Shown here piece by piece: positions 37,660-47,353 of a stretch of 64,000 bases of DNA (the first letter of the stretch is position 1; every line of letters begins with the position of its first letter). The stretch is from contig NZ_QGGX01000015.1 of NCBI RefSeq assembly GCF_003148805.1, positions 1-64,000 of the forward strand, in the 5' to 3' direction. The position numbers and the translations under genes were made by a program. The notes below the pieces were generated by a model, which was given only the letters and a program-made list of their open reading frames with translations, had not been told where the DNA came from and ran no database searches. Source of the DNA: Aminobacter sp. AP02. Its GTDB lineage: Bacteria; Pseudomonadota; Alphaproteobacteria; Rhizobiales; Rhizobiaceae.

Positions 37660-38037
37660 GTGACCATCAATCGTGACGAACTTCTCGAACTCGAACGGGA
37701 ATTCTGGACCGGCAATCAGGCGTTCTTCGCCGAAAACGCCGACAGGGAGTGCCTCGTCGCGTTTCCCGATATGGCCGGCGTGATGAGCAACGCAGAGATT
37801 GCCGCGACCGCCACGAAACCGAACCGCTGGCGGAACCTGGAAATGAAGCTGCAAGGCATCGTCGAGCCGGGCAGCGACATCGTCATGCTGACTTACCAAG
37901 CCAAGGCAATCCGCGACAATGGCGAGCCTTACTCAGCCCTCGTCAGTTCAGGCTATGTGCACCGTTTGCAGGGCTGGAAGATGATGTTCCACGCGCATAC
38001 GCCGACCAGGCCGGAGGCCAGCAAGGCCAGTAGCTAG
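37660..38037 (+). CDS. SnoaL/DUF4440-like (NTF2-fold) protein
   Basis: The 125-residue protein has the helix-plus-cone layout of DUF4440: ELLELEREFWTGNQAFFAEN, VMSNAEIAA, VMLTYQAKAIRDNGEPYSAL and SSGYVHRLQGWKMMFHAHTP. Such proteins bind small ligands or act as simple enzymes; nothing specific can be inferred. The start is GTG at 37660 with GGAGG seven bases ahead. Confidence 0.82.
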   Translation: MTINRDELLELEREFWTGNQAFFAENADRECLVAFPDMAGVMSNAEIAATATKPNRWRNLEMKLQGIVEPGSDIVMLTYQAKAIRDNGEPYSALVSSGYVHRLQGWKMMFHAHTPTRPEASKASS

Positions 38038-38215
38038 TAGCGGTGGTCTCATAAGCTTTCCCTGCAGCAATCGCATCGCAAGTCGCGGCCCGCATCCTCC
38101 AAATGAGCTCGGGAAAACATTGTAGCCGCCCAGATTAACCATCATGACACAATGTTCACCCAGTCCATTAATCTTCTGTTAACCAGAAATACGAATGGAC
38201 CGTGGAGAATTGTAA

Positions 38216-38920
38216 TTGATTTCGAACGAGCAGATCATAGACGCCGCAGTAGCAACGCGTGATCCGTATGCCGACAGCAACAGTCTTGAGTTCAGATTCA
38301 GGTCTCGACGCTTTGTCAAAATACGTCAAATCATCGAGGATATCTTGGGCGAGCGCGGCCAGGCTCACATCCTCGACATCGGCGGGACCGAGACATACTG
38401 GCTGATCGGGCGCGATTTCCTCCGTCAGAACAGGAGCAGGATCAAGATTACGCTGGTCAATACCGAGCCCGAGAACGTCAAGGACGAAATGATGTTCACG
38501 GCACTCATCGGCGACGGAGCCGACCCTCGGCTGTTTGCCGGCAGCCAATTCGATCTCGTGCATTCGAACTCGGTGATCGAGCATGTCGGCAGTTGGGACC
38601 GGATGTGCGCCTTCGCGGAGAACACCAAGCGACTGTCTTCGCGCTATTATGTCCAGACGCCGAATTATTGGTTCCCCTACGAGCCACATTTCCGCTTTCC
38701 CGGCTTCCAGTACCTGCCGGAAAAAGTCCGTGTTGCACTCATCATGCGCTATTCGCTCGGGTTCTTCAGACGGATTGACGACGTCGCAGAGGCCCGCGAT
38801 ATCATCCATCATCATCAGTTGATCTCAACGAGGCAGATGCGGGAACTTTTCAGCGACGCCGAGGTCAGCCACGAGAAGGTGCTCGGCCTCAACAAGTCGA
38901 TCATCGCAGCCAGGGCGTAG
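38216..38920 (+). CDS. Class I SAM-dependent methyltransferase
   Basis: The 234-residue protein has motif I HILDIGGTETYWLIGRDFL and the post-I region DLVHSNSVIEHVGSWDRMCA, as in the Methyltransf_11 type acting on small molecules or sugars. The tract YVQTPNYWFPYEPHFRFPGF resembles methyltransferases in polysaccharide or glycolipid synthesis. No ATG is available, and a TTG at 38216 with GGAG eight bases upstream is used. Substrate unknown. Confidence 0.85.
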   Translation: MISNEQIIDAAVATRDPYADSNSLEFRFRSRRFVKIRQIIEDILGERGQAHILDIGGTETYWLIGRDFLRQNRSRIKITLVNTEPENVKDEMMFTALIGDGADPRLFAGSQFDLVHSNSVIEHVGSWDRMCAFAENTKRLSSRYYVQTPNYWFPYEPHFRFPGFQYLPEKVRVALIMRYSLGFFRRIDDVAEARDIIHHHQLISTRQMRELFSDAEVSHEKVLGLNKSIIAARA

Positions 38921-38939
38921 CAGCTAGACCAAGACGGTT

Positions 38940-39557
38940 TCAGGGTGCGAAAGTAGCTTCGCCGATTAGAGCCTTGGCCAGCATCTTTTCGTATTTGTCG
39001 CGTGGGACATCGACCGCGCCGAACCGTTTCAGGTGGTCGGTGGTGAATTGCGTGTCGAGCAAAAGGAAACCACGCTGCTTGAGCCGCTCGACCAGATGGA
39101 CGAGGCAGACCTTCGAAGCGTCTGTCTCGCGCGAAAACATGCTTTCGCCGAAGAAGCAGCGGCCCAATGACACGCCGTAGAGGCCGCCTGCCAGTTTGCC
39201 GTCGCGCCACGCCTCGACCGAATGGGCGTGGCCGATACGGTGCAGGTGGGTGTAGGCTTCACGAATCGGCGCGTTGATCCAGGTCGACAGGCGCCCCGCG
39301 CGCCGCTCGGCGCACGCGTCGATGACTTCTTCAAAATCGCTGTCGAATCGGATTTCGAAATGGCCTTGCCGCATCTTCTTGGCAAGGCTGTGGGGCACAT
39401 GGAAGGTGTCGAAGGGGATGATACCGCGTGTCTCGGGTCGGACCCAGAAGACCTCCGGATCCGACGCACTCTCTGCCATGGGAAACACGCCCGACGCATA
39501 GGCCTTCAGCAGAAGGTCCGTGGGTATGGTGTAGCCGGGCGCATAAGGACGGGTCAT
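38940..39557 (-). CDS. aat: Leucyl/phenylalanyl-tRNA--protein transferase
   Basis: The 205-residue enzyme adds Leu or Phe to the N-terminus of proteins, marking them for ClpS/ClpAP degradation. It shows the opening [49 protein letters not shown] and [19 protein letters not shown], all diagnostic. It is downstream of accC in the same direction with a 12-bp gap, an arrangement shared by many rhizobia. Confidence 0.95.
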   Translation of the reverse strand: MTRPYAPGYTIPTDLLLKAYASGVFPMAESASDPEVFWVRPETRGIIPFDTFHVPHSLAKKMRQGHFEIRFDSDFEEVIDACAERRAGRLSTWINAPIREAYTHLHRIGHAHSVEAWRDGKLAGGLYGVSLGRCFFGESMFSRETDASKVCLVHLVERLKQRGFLLLDTQFTTDHLKRFGAVDVPRDKYEKMLAKALIGEATFAP

Positions 39558-39569
39558 GCGACCCCCAGT

Positions 39570-40913
39570 CTACTCGCCTTTCGCGAGGTGTTTTTCCAGC
39601 CAGTGAATATCGTAGTCGCCATTTGCAATGTCGGGGTTGCCGACGAGATCACGAAACAGCGGCAACGTCGTCTTGATACCATCTACCACAAATTCGTCGA
39701 GTGCGCGGCGCAGACGCATCATGCATTCGACGCGGTTGCGTCCGTGCACGATGAGCTTGCCGATCAGGCTGTCGTAGTAGGGCGGGATCTTGTAGCCGGA
39801 ATAGACGCCCGAATCGACGCGGATGCCCAAGCCGCCGGGTGTGTGGAAATGCGTGATCGTGCCGGGCGAGGGCACAAACGTACGGGGATCCTCGGCGTTG
39901 ATACGGCATTCGATGGCGTGGCCATGGAAGCGGATGTCATCCTGAGTGACTGACAGCCCGCCGCCAGAGGCAACGCGGATTTGCTCATGCACGAGGTCGA
40001 TGCCGGTGATCGCTTCAGTGATCGTGTGCTCCACCTGAAGACGGGTGTTCATTTCGATGAAATAGAACTCGCCGTTCTCGTAGAGGAACTCGATCGTGCC
40101 AGCACCGGAATAGCCGAGATTGGCCACGGCGTTGGCGCAGATGTCGCCGATGCGCGAGCGCTCTTCGGCATTGAGGGCCGGCGAATTGGCTTCTTCCCAG
40201 ACCTTCTGGTGGCGGCGCTGCAGCGAGCAGTCGCGCTCGCCGAGATGGACGCCCTTGCCGGCACCGTCGCCAAAAATCTGGACTTCGATGTGGCGCGGCT
40301 TCTGGAGATATTTTTCGATGTAGACGGCATCGTCGCCAAAGGCAGCACCGGCCTCCGAGCGTGCCGTGGCAAGCGCGATCTCAAGGTCTGCCTCGGTGAG
40401 TGCGACCTTCATGCCGCGGCCGCCGCCGCCGGCGGAAGCCTTGATGATGACCGGGTATCCAATCTCGGCGGCGACGCGCTTGGCTTCCTTTTCGTCGCTG
40501 ACGGCACCTTCCGAGCCTGGAACGACCGGAATGCCCAGGCGCTTGGCGGTGCGCTTGGCTTCGATCTTGTCGCCCATGATGCGGATATGGTCACCCGAGG
40601 GGCCAATGAAGGTGATGTTGTGAGCGGCCAGGATGTCGGCGAACTTGGCGTTCTCCGACAGGAAGCCGTATCCGGGGTGGACGGCGTCCGCTCCGGTGAT
40701 CTCGCAGGCCGCGACGATCTGGTGGATGTTGAGATAGCTGTCGCGTGACGGCGGTGGGCCAATGCAGACGCTTTCGTCCGCAAGGCGCACGTGCATGGCG
40801 TCAGCGTCGGCGGTGGAGTGCACGGCAACCGTCTGGATGCCGAGCTCCTTGGCCGCGCGCAGCACTCTGAGGGCGATTTCGCCGCGATTGGCGATCAGGA
40901 TTTTCTGAAACAT
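39570..40913 (-). CDS. accC: Acetyl-CoA carboxylase, biotin carboxylase subunit
   Basis: The 447-residue subunit carboxylates biotin on AccB with ATP and bicarbonate, starting fatty acid synthesis. Motifs: KILIANRGEIALRVLRAAKE, HPGYGFLSENAKFA, IIKASAGGGGRGMKV (ATP grasp) and EFYFIEMNTRLQVEHTITEA. It follows accB by 17 bp in the same operon. Confidence 0.97.
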   Translation of the reverse strand: MFQKILIANRGEIALRVLRAAKELGIQTVAVHSTADADAMHVRLADESVCIGPPPSRDSYLNIHQIVAACEITGADAVHPGYGFLSENAKFADILAAHNITFIGPSGDHIRIMGDKIEAKRTAKRLGIPVVPGSEGAVSDEKEAKRVAAEIGYPVIIKASAGGGGRGMKVALTEADLEIALATARSEAGAAFGDDAVYIEKYLQKPRHIEVQIFGDGAGKGVHLGERDCSLQRRHQKVWEEANSPALNAEERSRIGDICANAVANLGYSGAGTIEFLYENGEFYFIEMNTRLQVEHTITEAITGIDLVHEQIRVASGGGLSVTQDDIRFHGHAIECRINAEDPRTFVPSPGTITHFHTPGGLGIRVDSGVYSGYKIPPYYDSLIGKLIVHGRNRVECMMRLRRALDEFVVDGIKTTLPLFRDLVGNPDIANGDYDIHWLEKHLAKGE

Positions 40914-40930
40914 GCGCGCAGCCTTCCGGC

Positions 40931-41398
40931 TTACTCGACGACGACGAGCGGCATGCCGTATTCGACAGGCTGCGCGTCTTCGATCAGGATCGCCGTAACC
41001 GTGCCGGAGCGTGGCGCGGGAATCTGGTTCATCGTCTTCATGGCTTCGATGATCAGCAGGGTCTGGCCTTCCTTGACCACCGAACCGACCTCAACGAACG
41101 GCTTCGCGTCGGGCGAAGGCGCCAGATAGGCGGTGCCCACCATTGGCGAGGGCACGGCGTTCTTGGAAATGTCGATGACCGCGGGAGCCGCGACCGCTGC
41201 GACCGGCGTCGAGTTCACAGCCATAGGTGCGGCCATGACAGGTGCGGCAACCGCATGCACGGCCTGCGCCTGGCGCGACACGCGCACCTTCAAGTCGCCG
41301 AGTTCGACTTCGATCTCGGTCAGGTTGGTGTCGTTCAGAATTCCTGCGAGGTCGCGGACGAGCTGTTGGTCAACACCATCGGTCTTCTTCGTCGCCAT
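40931..41398 (-). CDS. accB: Acetyl-CoA carboxylase biotin carboxyl carrier protein
   Basis: The 155-residue carrier has an N-terminal dimer-type segment ([20 protein letters not shown]), an Ala/Pro-rich linker ([20 protein letters not shown]) and the biotinyl domain with [15 protein letters not shown]; biotin would be on Lys121. It is the partner of AccC, encoded just downstream. Confidence 0.97.
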   Translation of the reverse strand: MATKKTDGVDQQLVRDLAGILNDTNLTEIEVELGDLKVRVSRQAQAVHAVAAPVMAAPMAVNSTPVAAVAAPAVIDISKNAVPSPMVGTAYLAPSPDAKPFVEVGSVVKEGQTLLIIEAMKTMNQIPAPRSGTVTAILIEDAQPVEYGMPLVVVE

Positions 41399-41427
41399 GT
41401 TTAAGCCTTTTCTCTTCCTGTTTCCGG

Positions 41428-41862
41428 TCAGAGCCGGGCGGCCAGCGCCTGAAGCGCCAGCGTATATCCGAGCGGCCCGAAGCCGCAGATCATGCCCACC
41501 GCCACCGGTGCCACCATCGATTTATGGCGGAACGGCTCGCGGGCGTGGATGTTGGAAAGGTGCACCTCGGCGACCGGTAGCGGCGAGACGGCACGAATGG
41601 CGTCCTGCAGCGCGATCGAGGTGTGGGTATAGGCGCCAGCATTCAAGATGATGCCGACAGCCTTTTCGCCCGCCTCGTGAATCCAGTCGACCAGGTCGCC
41701 TTCATGGTTCGATTGGCGGAAGTCCACCGCGAGCCCAAGCGAAGCGGCTGCTGTCTGGCAGTCGGCCTCGATGTCGGCCAAGGTCTTGCCGCCATAAATC
41801 CCGGGCTCGCGTTTGCCCAGCATGTTAAGGTTCGGACCGTTGAGGACGAAAACTGTTTTCAA
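41428..41862 (-). CDS. aroQ: Type II 3-dehydroquinate dehydratase
   Basis: The 144-residue enzyme forms 3-dehydroshikimate in the shikimate pathway. It has [19 protein letters not shown] (active-site Tyr and the lid Arg), [35 protein letters not shown] and [18 protein letters not shown]-type motifs. It lies upstream of accB by 29 bp, as in other rhizobia. Confidence 0.96.
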   Translation of the reverse strand: MKTVFVLNGPNLNMLGKREPGIYGGKTLADIEADCQTAAASLGLAVDFRQSNHEGDLVDWIHEAGEKAVGIILNAGAYTHTSIALQDAIRAVSPLPVAEVHLSNIHAREPFRHKSMVAPVAVGMICGFGPLGYTLALQALAARL

Positions 41863-41993
41863 TGTACAGACCCTTCCACCCGCCAGATCCTTTCTGGCGC
41901 GGCGGACCCTCTATAATTGGCATAAGCCGTCGCGAAAAGAGCGCAAGCGACTTCTTGCGCTGTCCACAACGGCTCGCGCTGAACAATCGTTGT

Positions 41994-42812
41994 TCAGCAG
42001 GTGGAATCAGCCTGGCAGGCCTTGGCCGCGGCGATCTTCTCGGCGAGCACATCCTGGCCGAGCGCACCGAAGACGACTTCGTTGCCGACGACATAGGATG
42101 GGGTGCCGCTGATCTGCAGCCGGTTTGCAAGCTCATAAGTACGGTTGAAGGCTTCGGCGATCGCCGGATCGTTCATCGCTTCGCGCAGTTTGGCTTCGTT
42201 CGCACCGAGCTCAAGCGCGATCTTGATGGCATTGTCTTCGCCGGCGCGGCCTTCGCCGCCGAGCAGCTTGTCATGGAATTCGCCGTACTTTTCCGGCATC
42301 AGCTTGCGGAAGGCCATCGAAACGACATGGGCCTTCTGGGAATCCGGTCCGAGGATTGGGAATTCCTTGAGCACGAAACGCAGGTCGGGATTGGCCTTGG
42401 TCAGGGCGTGCATGTCGGCCTGGGCGCGCTTGCAGTAGCCGCAATTGTAGTCGTAGAACTCGACGATGGTGGTCTTGCCGTCGGGGTTGCCGACAATGCC
42501 GTCGAAAGCCGAGTTGAAGAGCTCGTCCTTGCTCTGCTTGATCACCTCGACATGGGCGACGCGCTGCTCTTCCTTCTGCTTGGCTTCGAGCGCGCCTTGC
42601 ATTTCGAGCAGCAGCTCGGGATTGTCGAGCAGGTATTCACGCACGATGGTCTCAATCTGCTTCTTGTCGAGGCCAGCGGCGGCAGCGACCGCGGCCGGCT
42701 GCTTGGCGCTTTCGGCATGGGCCGTTCCGGGAGTGCCCGAGATGTAGCCTGCAGCCAGCATCGCAAAAGCGACAGCGATGCCAGTTGTGGCGAGAAGAAT
42801 TGCTTTTTTCAT
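41994..42812 (-). CDS. DsbA-family thiol:disulfide protein with N-terminal extension
   Basis: The 272-residue protein has a signal peptide (MKKAILLATTGIAVAFAMLA) and, after a helical extension (residues 50-100), a DsbA-like thioredoxin fold with active site CGYC at 124-127 (EFYDYNCGYCKRA). The later FPILGPDSQKAHVVSMAF and ISGTPSYVVGNEVVFGA contain the usual cis-Pro loop. The extension ending DELFNSAFDGIVGNPDGKT is typical of the COG1651 type. It probably forms or moves disulfides in the periplasm. The short distance to the M48 gene (49 bp) suggests a shared transcript. Confidence 0.92.
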   Translation of the reverse strand: MKKAILLATTGIAVAFAMLAAGYISGTPGTAHAESAKQPAAVAAAAGLDKKQIETIVREYLLDNPELLLEMQGALEAKQKEEQRVAHVEVIKQSKDELFNSAFDGIVGNPDGKTTIVEFYDYNCGYCKRAQADMHALTKANPDLRFVLKEFPILGPDSQKAHVVSMAFRKLMPEKYGEFHDKLLGGEGRAGEDNAIKIALELGANEAKLREAMNDPAIAEAFNRTYELANRLQISGTPSYVVGNEVVFGALGQDVLAEKIAAAKACQADSTC

Positions 42813-42861
42813 AGTCTCAAACTCCAGCCCTTTTGGCTATGTCGCTGCCTGCGGTGCAAGG

Positions 42862-44262
42862 TTACTTCTTCTTGCCCGGCTGCTTGTAATTGATGATGTC
42901 CTGGGCACGCACCCAACCCGGCGAGCCGCGCTGCAGCTTCATTTGCGCGCGCATCGCGAAGATCTTGGCGTCCTGGTAGGCGCCGCTGTAATAATGGCCG
43001 TCGGCGGTTGCAAGGTCAGCATCGGCGACATCGCCGAGCATGCCATAGGCCTGCGCCAGATAGCGGTAACCGGAAGCGTTCTCGCGGTCACGGTCGAGAC
43101 CCTTGCGTACTTCGACCACCGCCTTCTTGAGCGCGTCGGGTGTGCCGATAGCGAGATAGGCCTGGCCGAGAGCGATTGGCAGTATTCCCGAGTTGGCCGG
43201 GTCCAGTCGAACTGCGGTGGAATAGGCTTCCGCCGCCGCAGCCGGCTTGTTCGATTTCATCAGGATGTCGCCGCGCAATTCGTAAAAATAGGCGTTCTTG
43301 GGTTGCGACTTGATCAGCGCGTCGGTCTTGCTGAGAGCTGAACGCAAATCGCCGAACAGATAGGTTGCCTGCGCATCGCCATAGCGGCTGGCGAGCCCAC
43401 CTGGGTCCTTGCGCAGCAGCCGCGACGCGGCGGCCTGGCCTTGTGTGTAGACGGCGATCTTTACGCGCGCCATGTCGTGACGCAGCTGCAGTGCTTCGGG
43501 ATCGGTCTTGTCGAAGTAGGGGCTTTGATGCGCCAGCGTTTCCAGGTTGGCGATGCGATCGCGCGGCATCGGGTGGCTGACCTGATAGGGGTCGATCCGC
43601 GCGCCCGACAGCGAAAGTGCCGATTGGAAGCGCTGGAAGGTCTTCAGCATGCCTTGCGCCGACTGGCCGGTGGCATTGAGATAGGTGATCGCGGACCGGT
43701 CGGCGGTGGCTTCTTCCGAGCGCTGGTAGCCAAGCAGGCTGCGCCGGGCCATTTCCGAACCGCCCGCAATGACGCCGGCGCCTGCGGCACCCATGCCTTT
43801 GGTGTCGGTCGCAGCCCCCGCAATCATCGCGCCCGCCCCGAGCAATCCCGCCACGATGGCCATGGTCTGCGCGCGTGCGAGCTGCTCGCGCAAGCGTTCC
43901 TGGTGGCCGCCGGCGATGTGGCCGGCTTCGTGTGCGAGCACGCCGATAACTTCGTTCGGCGTCTCTGATGTCATCAGGGTGCCGGTGTTGATGAATATGC
44001 GTCGGCCCGCGACGAAAGCGTTGAAAGACGGGTCGTTGACGAGCACGATGTTGATGTTCGAATTGGCCAGCCCCGCGGCCTTGAGGATCGGCCGCGCGTA
44101 TTCGCGCACCAGGGCTTCGATCTCGGCATCTCGCACGATAGGCACGCCCTGCGCATGGGCAGTGCCAGTCGATCCGAGCGCAAGGCAAGCCGACAGCGCG
44201 AGCGCGGTGACCGCGCGCGCTGATCTTGCGATGAAACGCGAAAGACTTTTGATGCTCTGCAT
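42862..44262 (-). CDS. M48-family metalloprotease with TPR region (BepA type)
   Basis: The 466-residue protein has a signal peptide (LALSACLALGSTGTAHA) and the zinc motif HEAGH at 111-115 (GVLAHEAGHIAGGHQE), followed by a third ligand region (SEEATADRSAITYL). The C-terminal third has TPR-like repeats (YSTAVRLDPANSGILPIALG). This matches BepA-like proteins that check outer-membrane protein assembly in the periplasm. The start at 44262 puts the signal peptide at the N-terminus; the frame opens at 44325. Confidence 0.92.
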   Translation of the reverse strand: MQSIKSLSRFIARSARAVTALALSACLALGSTGTAHAQGVPIVRDAEIEALVREYARPILKAAGLANSNINIVLVNDPSFNAFVAGRRIFINTGTLMTSETPNEVIGVLAHEAGHIAGGHQERLREQLARAQTMAIVAGLLGAGAMIAGAATDTKGMGAAGAGVIAGGSEMARRSLLGYQRSEEATADRSAITYLNATGQSAQGMLKTFQRFQSALSLSGARIDPYQVSHPMPRDRIANLETLAHQSPYFDKTDPEALQLRHDMARVKIAVYTQGQAAASRLLRKDPGGLASRYGDAQATYLFGDLRSALSKTDALIKSQPKNAYFYELRGDILMKSNKPAAAAEAYSTAVRLDPANSGILPIALGQAYLAIGTPDALKKAVVEVRKGLDRDRENASGYRYLAQAYGMLGDVADADLATADGHYYSGAYQDAKIFAMRAQMKLQRGSPGWVRAQDIINYKQPGKKK

Positions 44263-44399
44263 GGCGGGAAACACTCGTAAACGAGCCGTCGGGCTGTGAA
44301 AAGACGGGCTGAGAAAACTCATCAACTTGTGATCCCCATATCAATCAGGCATTTGTGCGGCGCGTTGCCCCTATGTATGGCAAGGAAGAGTGGACGAAG

Positions 44400-45548
44400 A
44401 TGGCGGTAGCGATTTCACGGCGCGGCGAGGTTGAGCCGTTCCATGCAATGGACATTCTGGCCGAAGCCAACAGGCTCAAGGCATTGGGAACGCCTGTCAT
44501 TTCGATGGCAGTCGGTCAGCCTTCCGACCCCGCACCGCAACGCGTGCGTGATGCGGCCGCGGCGGCACTCGAGGTTGGCCGCATCGGCTATACCGACGCG
44601 CTCGGGCTCGCCGAGTTGCGCAAGGCGATTTCGGCGCATTATGCCGAGCATTACCGTATCAGCGTGCCCGTTTCGCGAATCGCTGTCACCACCGGCTCGT
44701 CGGCGGCCTTCAACCTTGCCTTCCTTGCGATGTTCGACGCCGGCGACCGCGTGGCGATCGCTGCGCCGGGCTATCCCGCTTATCGCAACATCATGGGCGC
44801 GCTGGGCCTCGAGGTCGTGGAGATCGAACTTGATGGCGCCGCCTATCTTCATGCCGAGCACCTGCGCGATGCACATCGCGTTAAGCCGCTCAAAGGCGTG
44901 CTGTTTGCGAGCCCGGCCAATCCGACCGGTGCCGTCGTGCCGGCCGGCGATCTCAAGGCGCTGGTCGACACCGCGCGTGAGCTCGGCATCGCGGTGATAT
45001 CTGACGAGATCTATCACCGGCTTGCCTACGGTGCGCCCGATGTGACGGCACTTGCCTACGATGACGATGTGACGGTCATCAACTCGTTCTCAAAATACTA
45101 CTGCATGACCGGCTGGCGCATCGGCTGGATGGTGCTGCCGGAGCGCCTGGTACGGCCGGTCGAGCGTATCGGGCAGTCGCTCTACATCTCCGCGCCCGAA
45201 CTTTCGCAGGTCGCCGCCATCGAAGCGTTCAATGTCACCGACGAACTCGAGGCCATCAAGGCACGCTACGCCTGGAACCGCGAGCTTCTGGCCAAGCGGC
45301 TGCCTGAACTCGGATTCGCCTTCGCAGCCCCAATGGACGGTGCGTTCTACGCTTTCTGCGATGTGACGAAACTGACCAATGACAGCATGGAGTTTGCCCG
45401 CCGCATGCTGGCGGAAGCGCATGTGGCGGCAACGCCCGGCAGGGACTTCGATACCCTCGCTGGCCACCGGTATATGCGGTTCTCCTATGCTGGCAGTCAT
45501 GACGATATGGTCGAGTCCATGGACCGCATCGAACGCTGGCTGCGCTGA
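44400..45548 (+). CDS. Class I/II PLP-dependent aminotransferase
   Basis: The 382-residue fold-type I aminotransferase has SPANPTGAVVPAGDL, VISDEIYHRLAYG (cofactor-binding Asp and Tyr) and the PLP lysine in VINSFSKYYCMTGWRIGW. RFSYAGSHDDMVESM holds the carboxylate-binding Arg. It belongs with aspartate/aromatic transaminase-like enzymes, substrate not certain. The start at 44400 (MAVAISRRGEVEPFHAMDIL) is chosen over ATG 44373. Confidence 0.9.
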   Translation: MAVAISRRGEVEPFHAMDILAEANRLKALGTPVISMAVGQPSDPAPQRVRDAAAAALEVGRIGYTDALGLAELRKAISAHYAEHYRISVPVSRIAVTTGSSAAFNLAFLAMFDAGDRVAIAAPGYPAYRNIMGALGLEVVEIELDGAAYLHAEHLRDAHRVKPLKGVLFASPANPTGAVVPAGDLKALVDTARELGIAVISDEIYHRLAYGAPDVTALAYDDDVTVINSFSKYYCMTGWRIGWMVLPERLVRPVERIGQSLYISAPELSQVAAIEAFNVTDELEAIKARYAWNRELLAKRLPELGFAFAAPMDGAFYAFCDVTKLTNDSMEFARRMLAEAHVAATPGRDFDTLAGHRYMRFSYAGSHDDMVESMDRIERWLR

Positions 45549-45562
45549 GGGCAACAACTCAA

Positions 45563-45591
45563 CCGCCCCGTCGGCTAAGCCGACGGGGCGG
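45563..45591. terminator. Perfect 14-bp palindrome between convergent genes
   Basis: CCGCCCCGTCGGCT (45563-45576) and AGCCGACGGGGCGG (45578-45591) are exact complements. It lies 14 bp past the aminotransferase stop and 75 bp from the end of the subtilase gene. The stem is strong, but no T-run follows on either strand, so rho-independent termination is uncertain. Confidence 0.55.
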
Positions 45592-45666
45592 GCAGGAATG
45601 AGGGGAGGATGGTCTCACTCCTGGGTGTCTGGATGCCCGCGCCCCCGCTGGCGGCATCCTGACGAT

Positions 45667-47343
45667 TTAAGCACCAAGCACTGTCGCGACGGCCTTGCCG
45701 GCGTCGAGCAGTCCGGCGCCGAAGAAATAGCCCTTGCCCTTCGCAGGTTCGTTGTCGGCGTTCATCGGATCAGGTGTAAGCGGCGTCTCGCCCGGCTTTA
45801 CCGCAGCGTTCTGGTTGCAAGCCGCGACCAGTATGGACTTCGATGACAGGCCATCGAGTTTCGCAGTTGGCCCATGCTTGGCCTTGTTGGCGCGCGCCAC
45901 AAGTGCGGCAACGCCTGCAACCAGGGCTGCGGCACCCGATGTTCCCCCAAATGCCGTGTAATAGCCTCCGCCTATACCTGGATTGTCGAGTGGCGGCAGG
46001 ATGGAGGAGTGAGGGTCGGAACCGCCGGCGTTGCCGAAGACGCCGGGCAGGTCGGTCGTCAGAAGCGAAAAATGGCTGTGAGGAATGACCTCGCCAGTGC
46101 CCGGATGGTAAAAATGCTGATCGACCATGGGGTCGGTCCGGTCGACGCGCAGTTGATGGCGTGTGTAGACCTCGAAATCGTCCGAGGGCGCCACAAGCGT
46201 CAGTTTTGCACCGTAATTGCTGTAGCCCGAGCGATAGCCATGGGGCGTCACGGCGCCTACGGCGATGATGCCATTGTTGGCGGCCGCAAGGTTGGCCGGA
46301 TAGATGAGCTGGCTTTCTCCACCGTTTCCAGCCGCGCATATGACTGGCACCTTGCGGCTGATGGCCACGATCAGCTTGGCCAGGATGTTCCAGGCAATCT
46401 CGCGGTTGGCGGTCTTGCCGACGGCGTGGGGGCGAATTTCGCTGGCAAGCGGTGTTGCCTCTTCAAGCCGGGCGAACAGGTCGGCGCGTTCCCAATTCAC
46501 GCGCTCATCGAGGTCCTGTGAGAGCTCGGGCTTGGGATTGATGATGCTGCGGACCGGGTCTGGAAGGCCGCGCGGCAGCAAGATCACGTCGACGCCGTTC
46601 GTGTAGGCGTAGAGAAAGGCTGTAATGAACTGGTCGGGCTGTTGCTCGAAGCCAGTGCGGATCGAGATGAGCCGCGAGAACGGATCAACGCCAAAATAGG
46701 GAATTGTGTGGCGGTTCGGGTTGGGCAGGGCGGTGCCATCGGCGCTTTTCAGCACGTCGGCAGGGGCCGGCGCAGGATCGCCTTGATGAGTGATGGCCGG
46801 CTCGCCAATTGCCAGGCCCGCGACGGCGGTGCCGTGACTGCCGAATGTTTCGTCACCCTCGATGAGGGTGTGCACAATGCCTTCCGAAGCCATCAGGTCG
46901 GCGATCAGGCTGTTGAGATAGCCTGTCTCGGGTCCGCTCAGGTTCAACGACCCCAGTCCGGCAGTCGATAGATCGGCAAAGAATGGGGCTTTCACCTCCG
47001 GATCATAAGGATTGGCGGCCGGTGCGGCGACATACTTTGCACCATAGGGATGACTGACGAGGTCGATCGACCTTACGGTGTCGAGCCTGCTCTTCAGGTT
47101 GGGGTGGCTGCGGCTGACGCCAACGTCGATCAATGCGATTGTCGCAGGCGTATCCGCCGCGGGAAAAGCTTGGGCAATCGTGTCCCAGACCGTGCCGCCG
47201 ATGGCGGGCGAGGAGTAGTCCGTCTCACTTCCGGGGCCGGGTGGCGCGAAGGTTGCGTCGATCACACCCAGGGCCGCGAGGTGCCACAGGTAGTAATAGG
47301 GCTGTGGCGCCTGGAATGAGAATTGCTGATTTCCGTTGAGCAT
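45667..47343 (-). CDS. S8 family (subtilisin-like) serine peptidase, no signal peptide
   Basis: The 558-residue protein has the complete triad: Asp73 (ALIDVGVSRSHPN), His170 (TFGSHGTAVAGLAIG) and Ser469 (AFGGTSGAAALVAGVAAL), with oxyanion Asn in VICAAGNGG. It lacks a signal peptide and a propeptide that I can identify, so it is probably cytoplasmic or exported in another way. The start at 47343 (MLNGNQQFSF) has GAGAAAACCGAG upstream and lies 10 bp from the end of the preceding PAP2-like gene. Residues 255-320 form an insert rich in Asp, Glu and Pro before the oxyanion region. Confidence 0.88.
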   Translation of the reverse strand: MLNGNQQFSFQAPQPYYYLWHLAALGVIDATFAPPGPGSETDYSSPAIGGTVWDTIAQAFPAADTPATIALIDVGVSRSHPNLKSRLDTVRSIDLVSHPYGAKYVAAPAANPYDPEVKAPFFADLSTAGLGSLNLSGPETGYLNSLIADLMASEGIVHTLIEGDETFGSHGTAVAGLAIGEPAITHQGDPAPAPADVLKSADGTALPNPNRHTIPYFGVDPFSRLISIRTGFEQQPDQFITAFLYAYTNGVDVILLPRGLPDPVRSIINPKPELSQDLDERVNWERADLFARLEEATPLASEIRPHAVGKTANREIAWNILAKLIVAISRKVPVICAAGNGGESQLIYPANLAAANNGIIAVGAVTPHGYRSGYSNYGAKLTLVAPSDDFEVYTRHQLRVDRTDPMVDQHFYHPGTGEVIPHSHFSLLTTDLPGVFGNAGGSDPHSSILPPLDNPGIGGGYYTAFGGTSGAAALVAGVAALVARANKAKHGPTAKLDGLSSKSILVAACNQNAAVKPGETPLTPDPMNADNEPAKGKGYFFGAGLLDAGKAVATVLGA

Positions 47344-47353
47344 CTCGGTTTTC

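Noticed and set aside
41941-41998. Two perfect hairpins (GCGCAAG/CTTGCGC and GCTGAACAA/TTGTTCAGC) after the DsbA gene as a terminator
   Set aside because: Stems are good but no T-run follows on the minus strand, so termination is not supported well enough to list.
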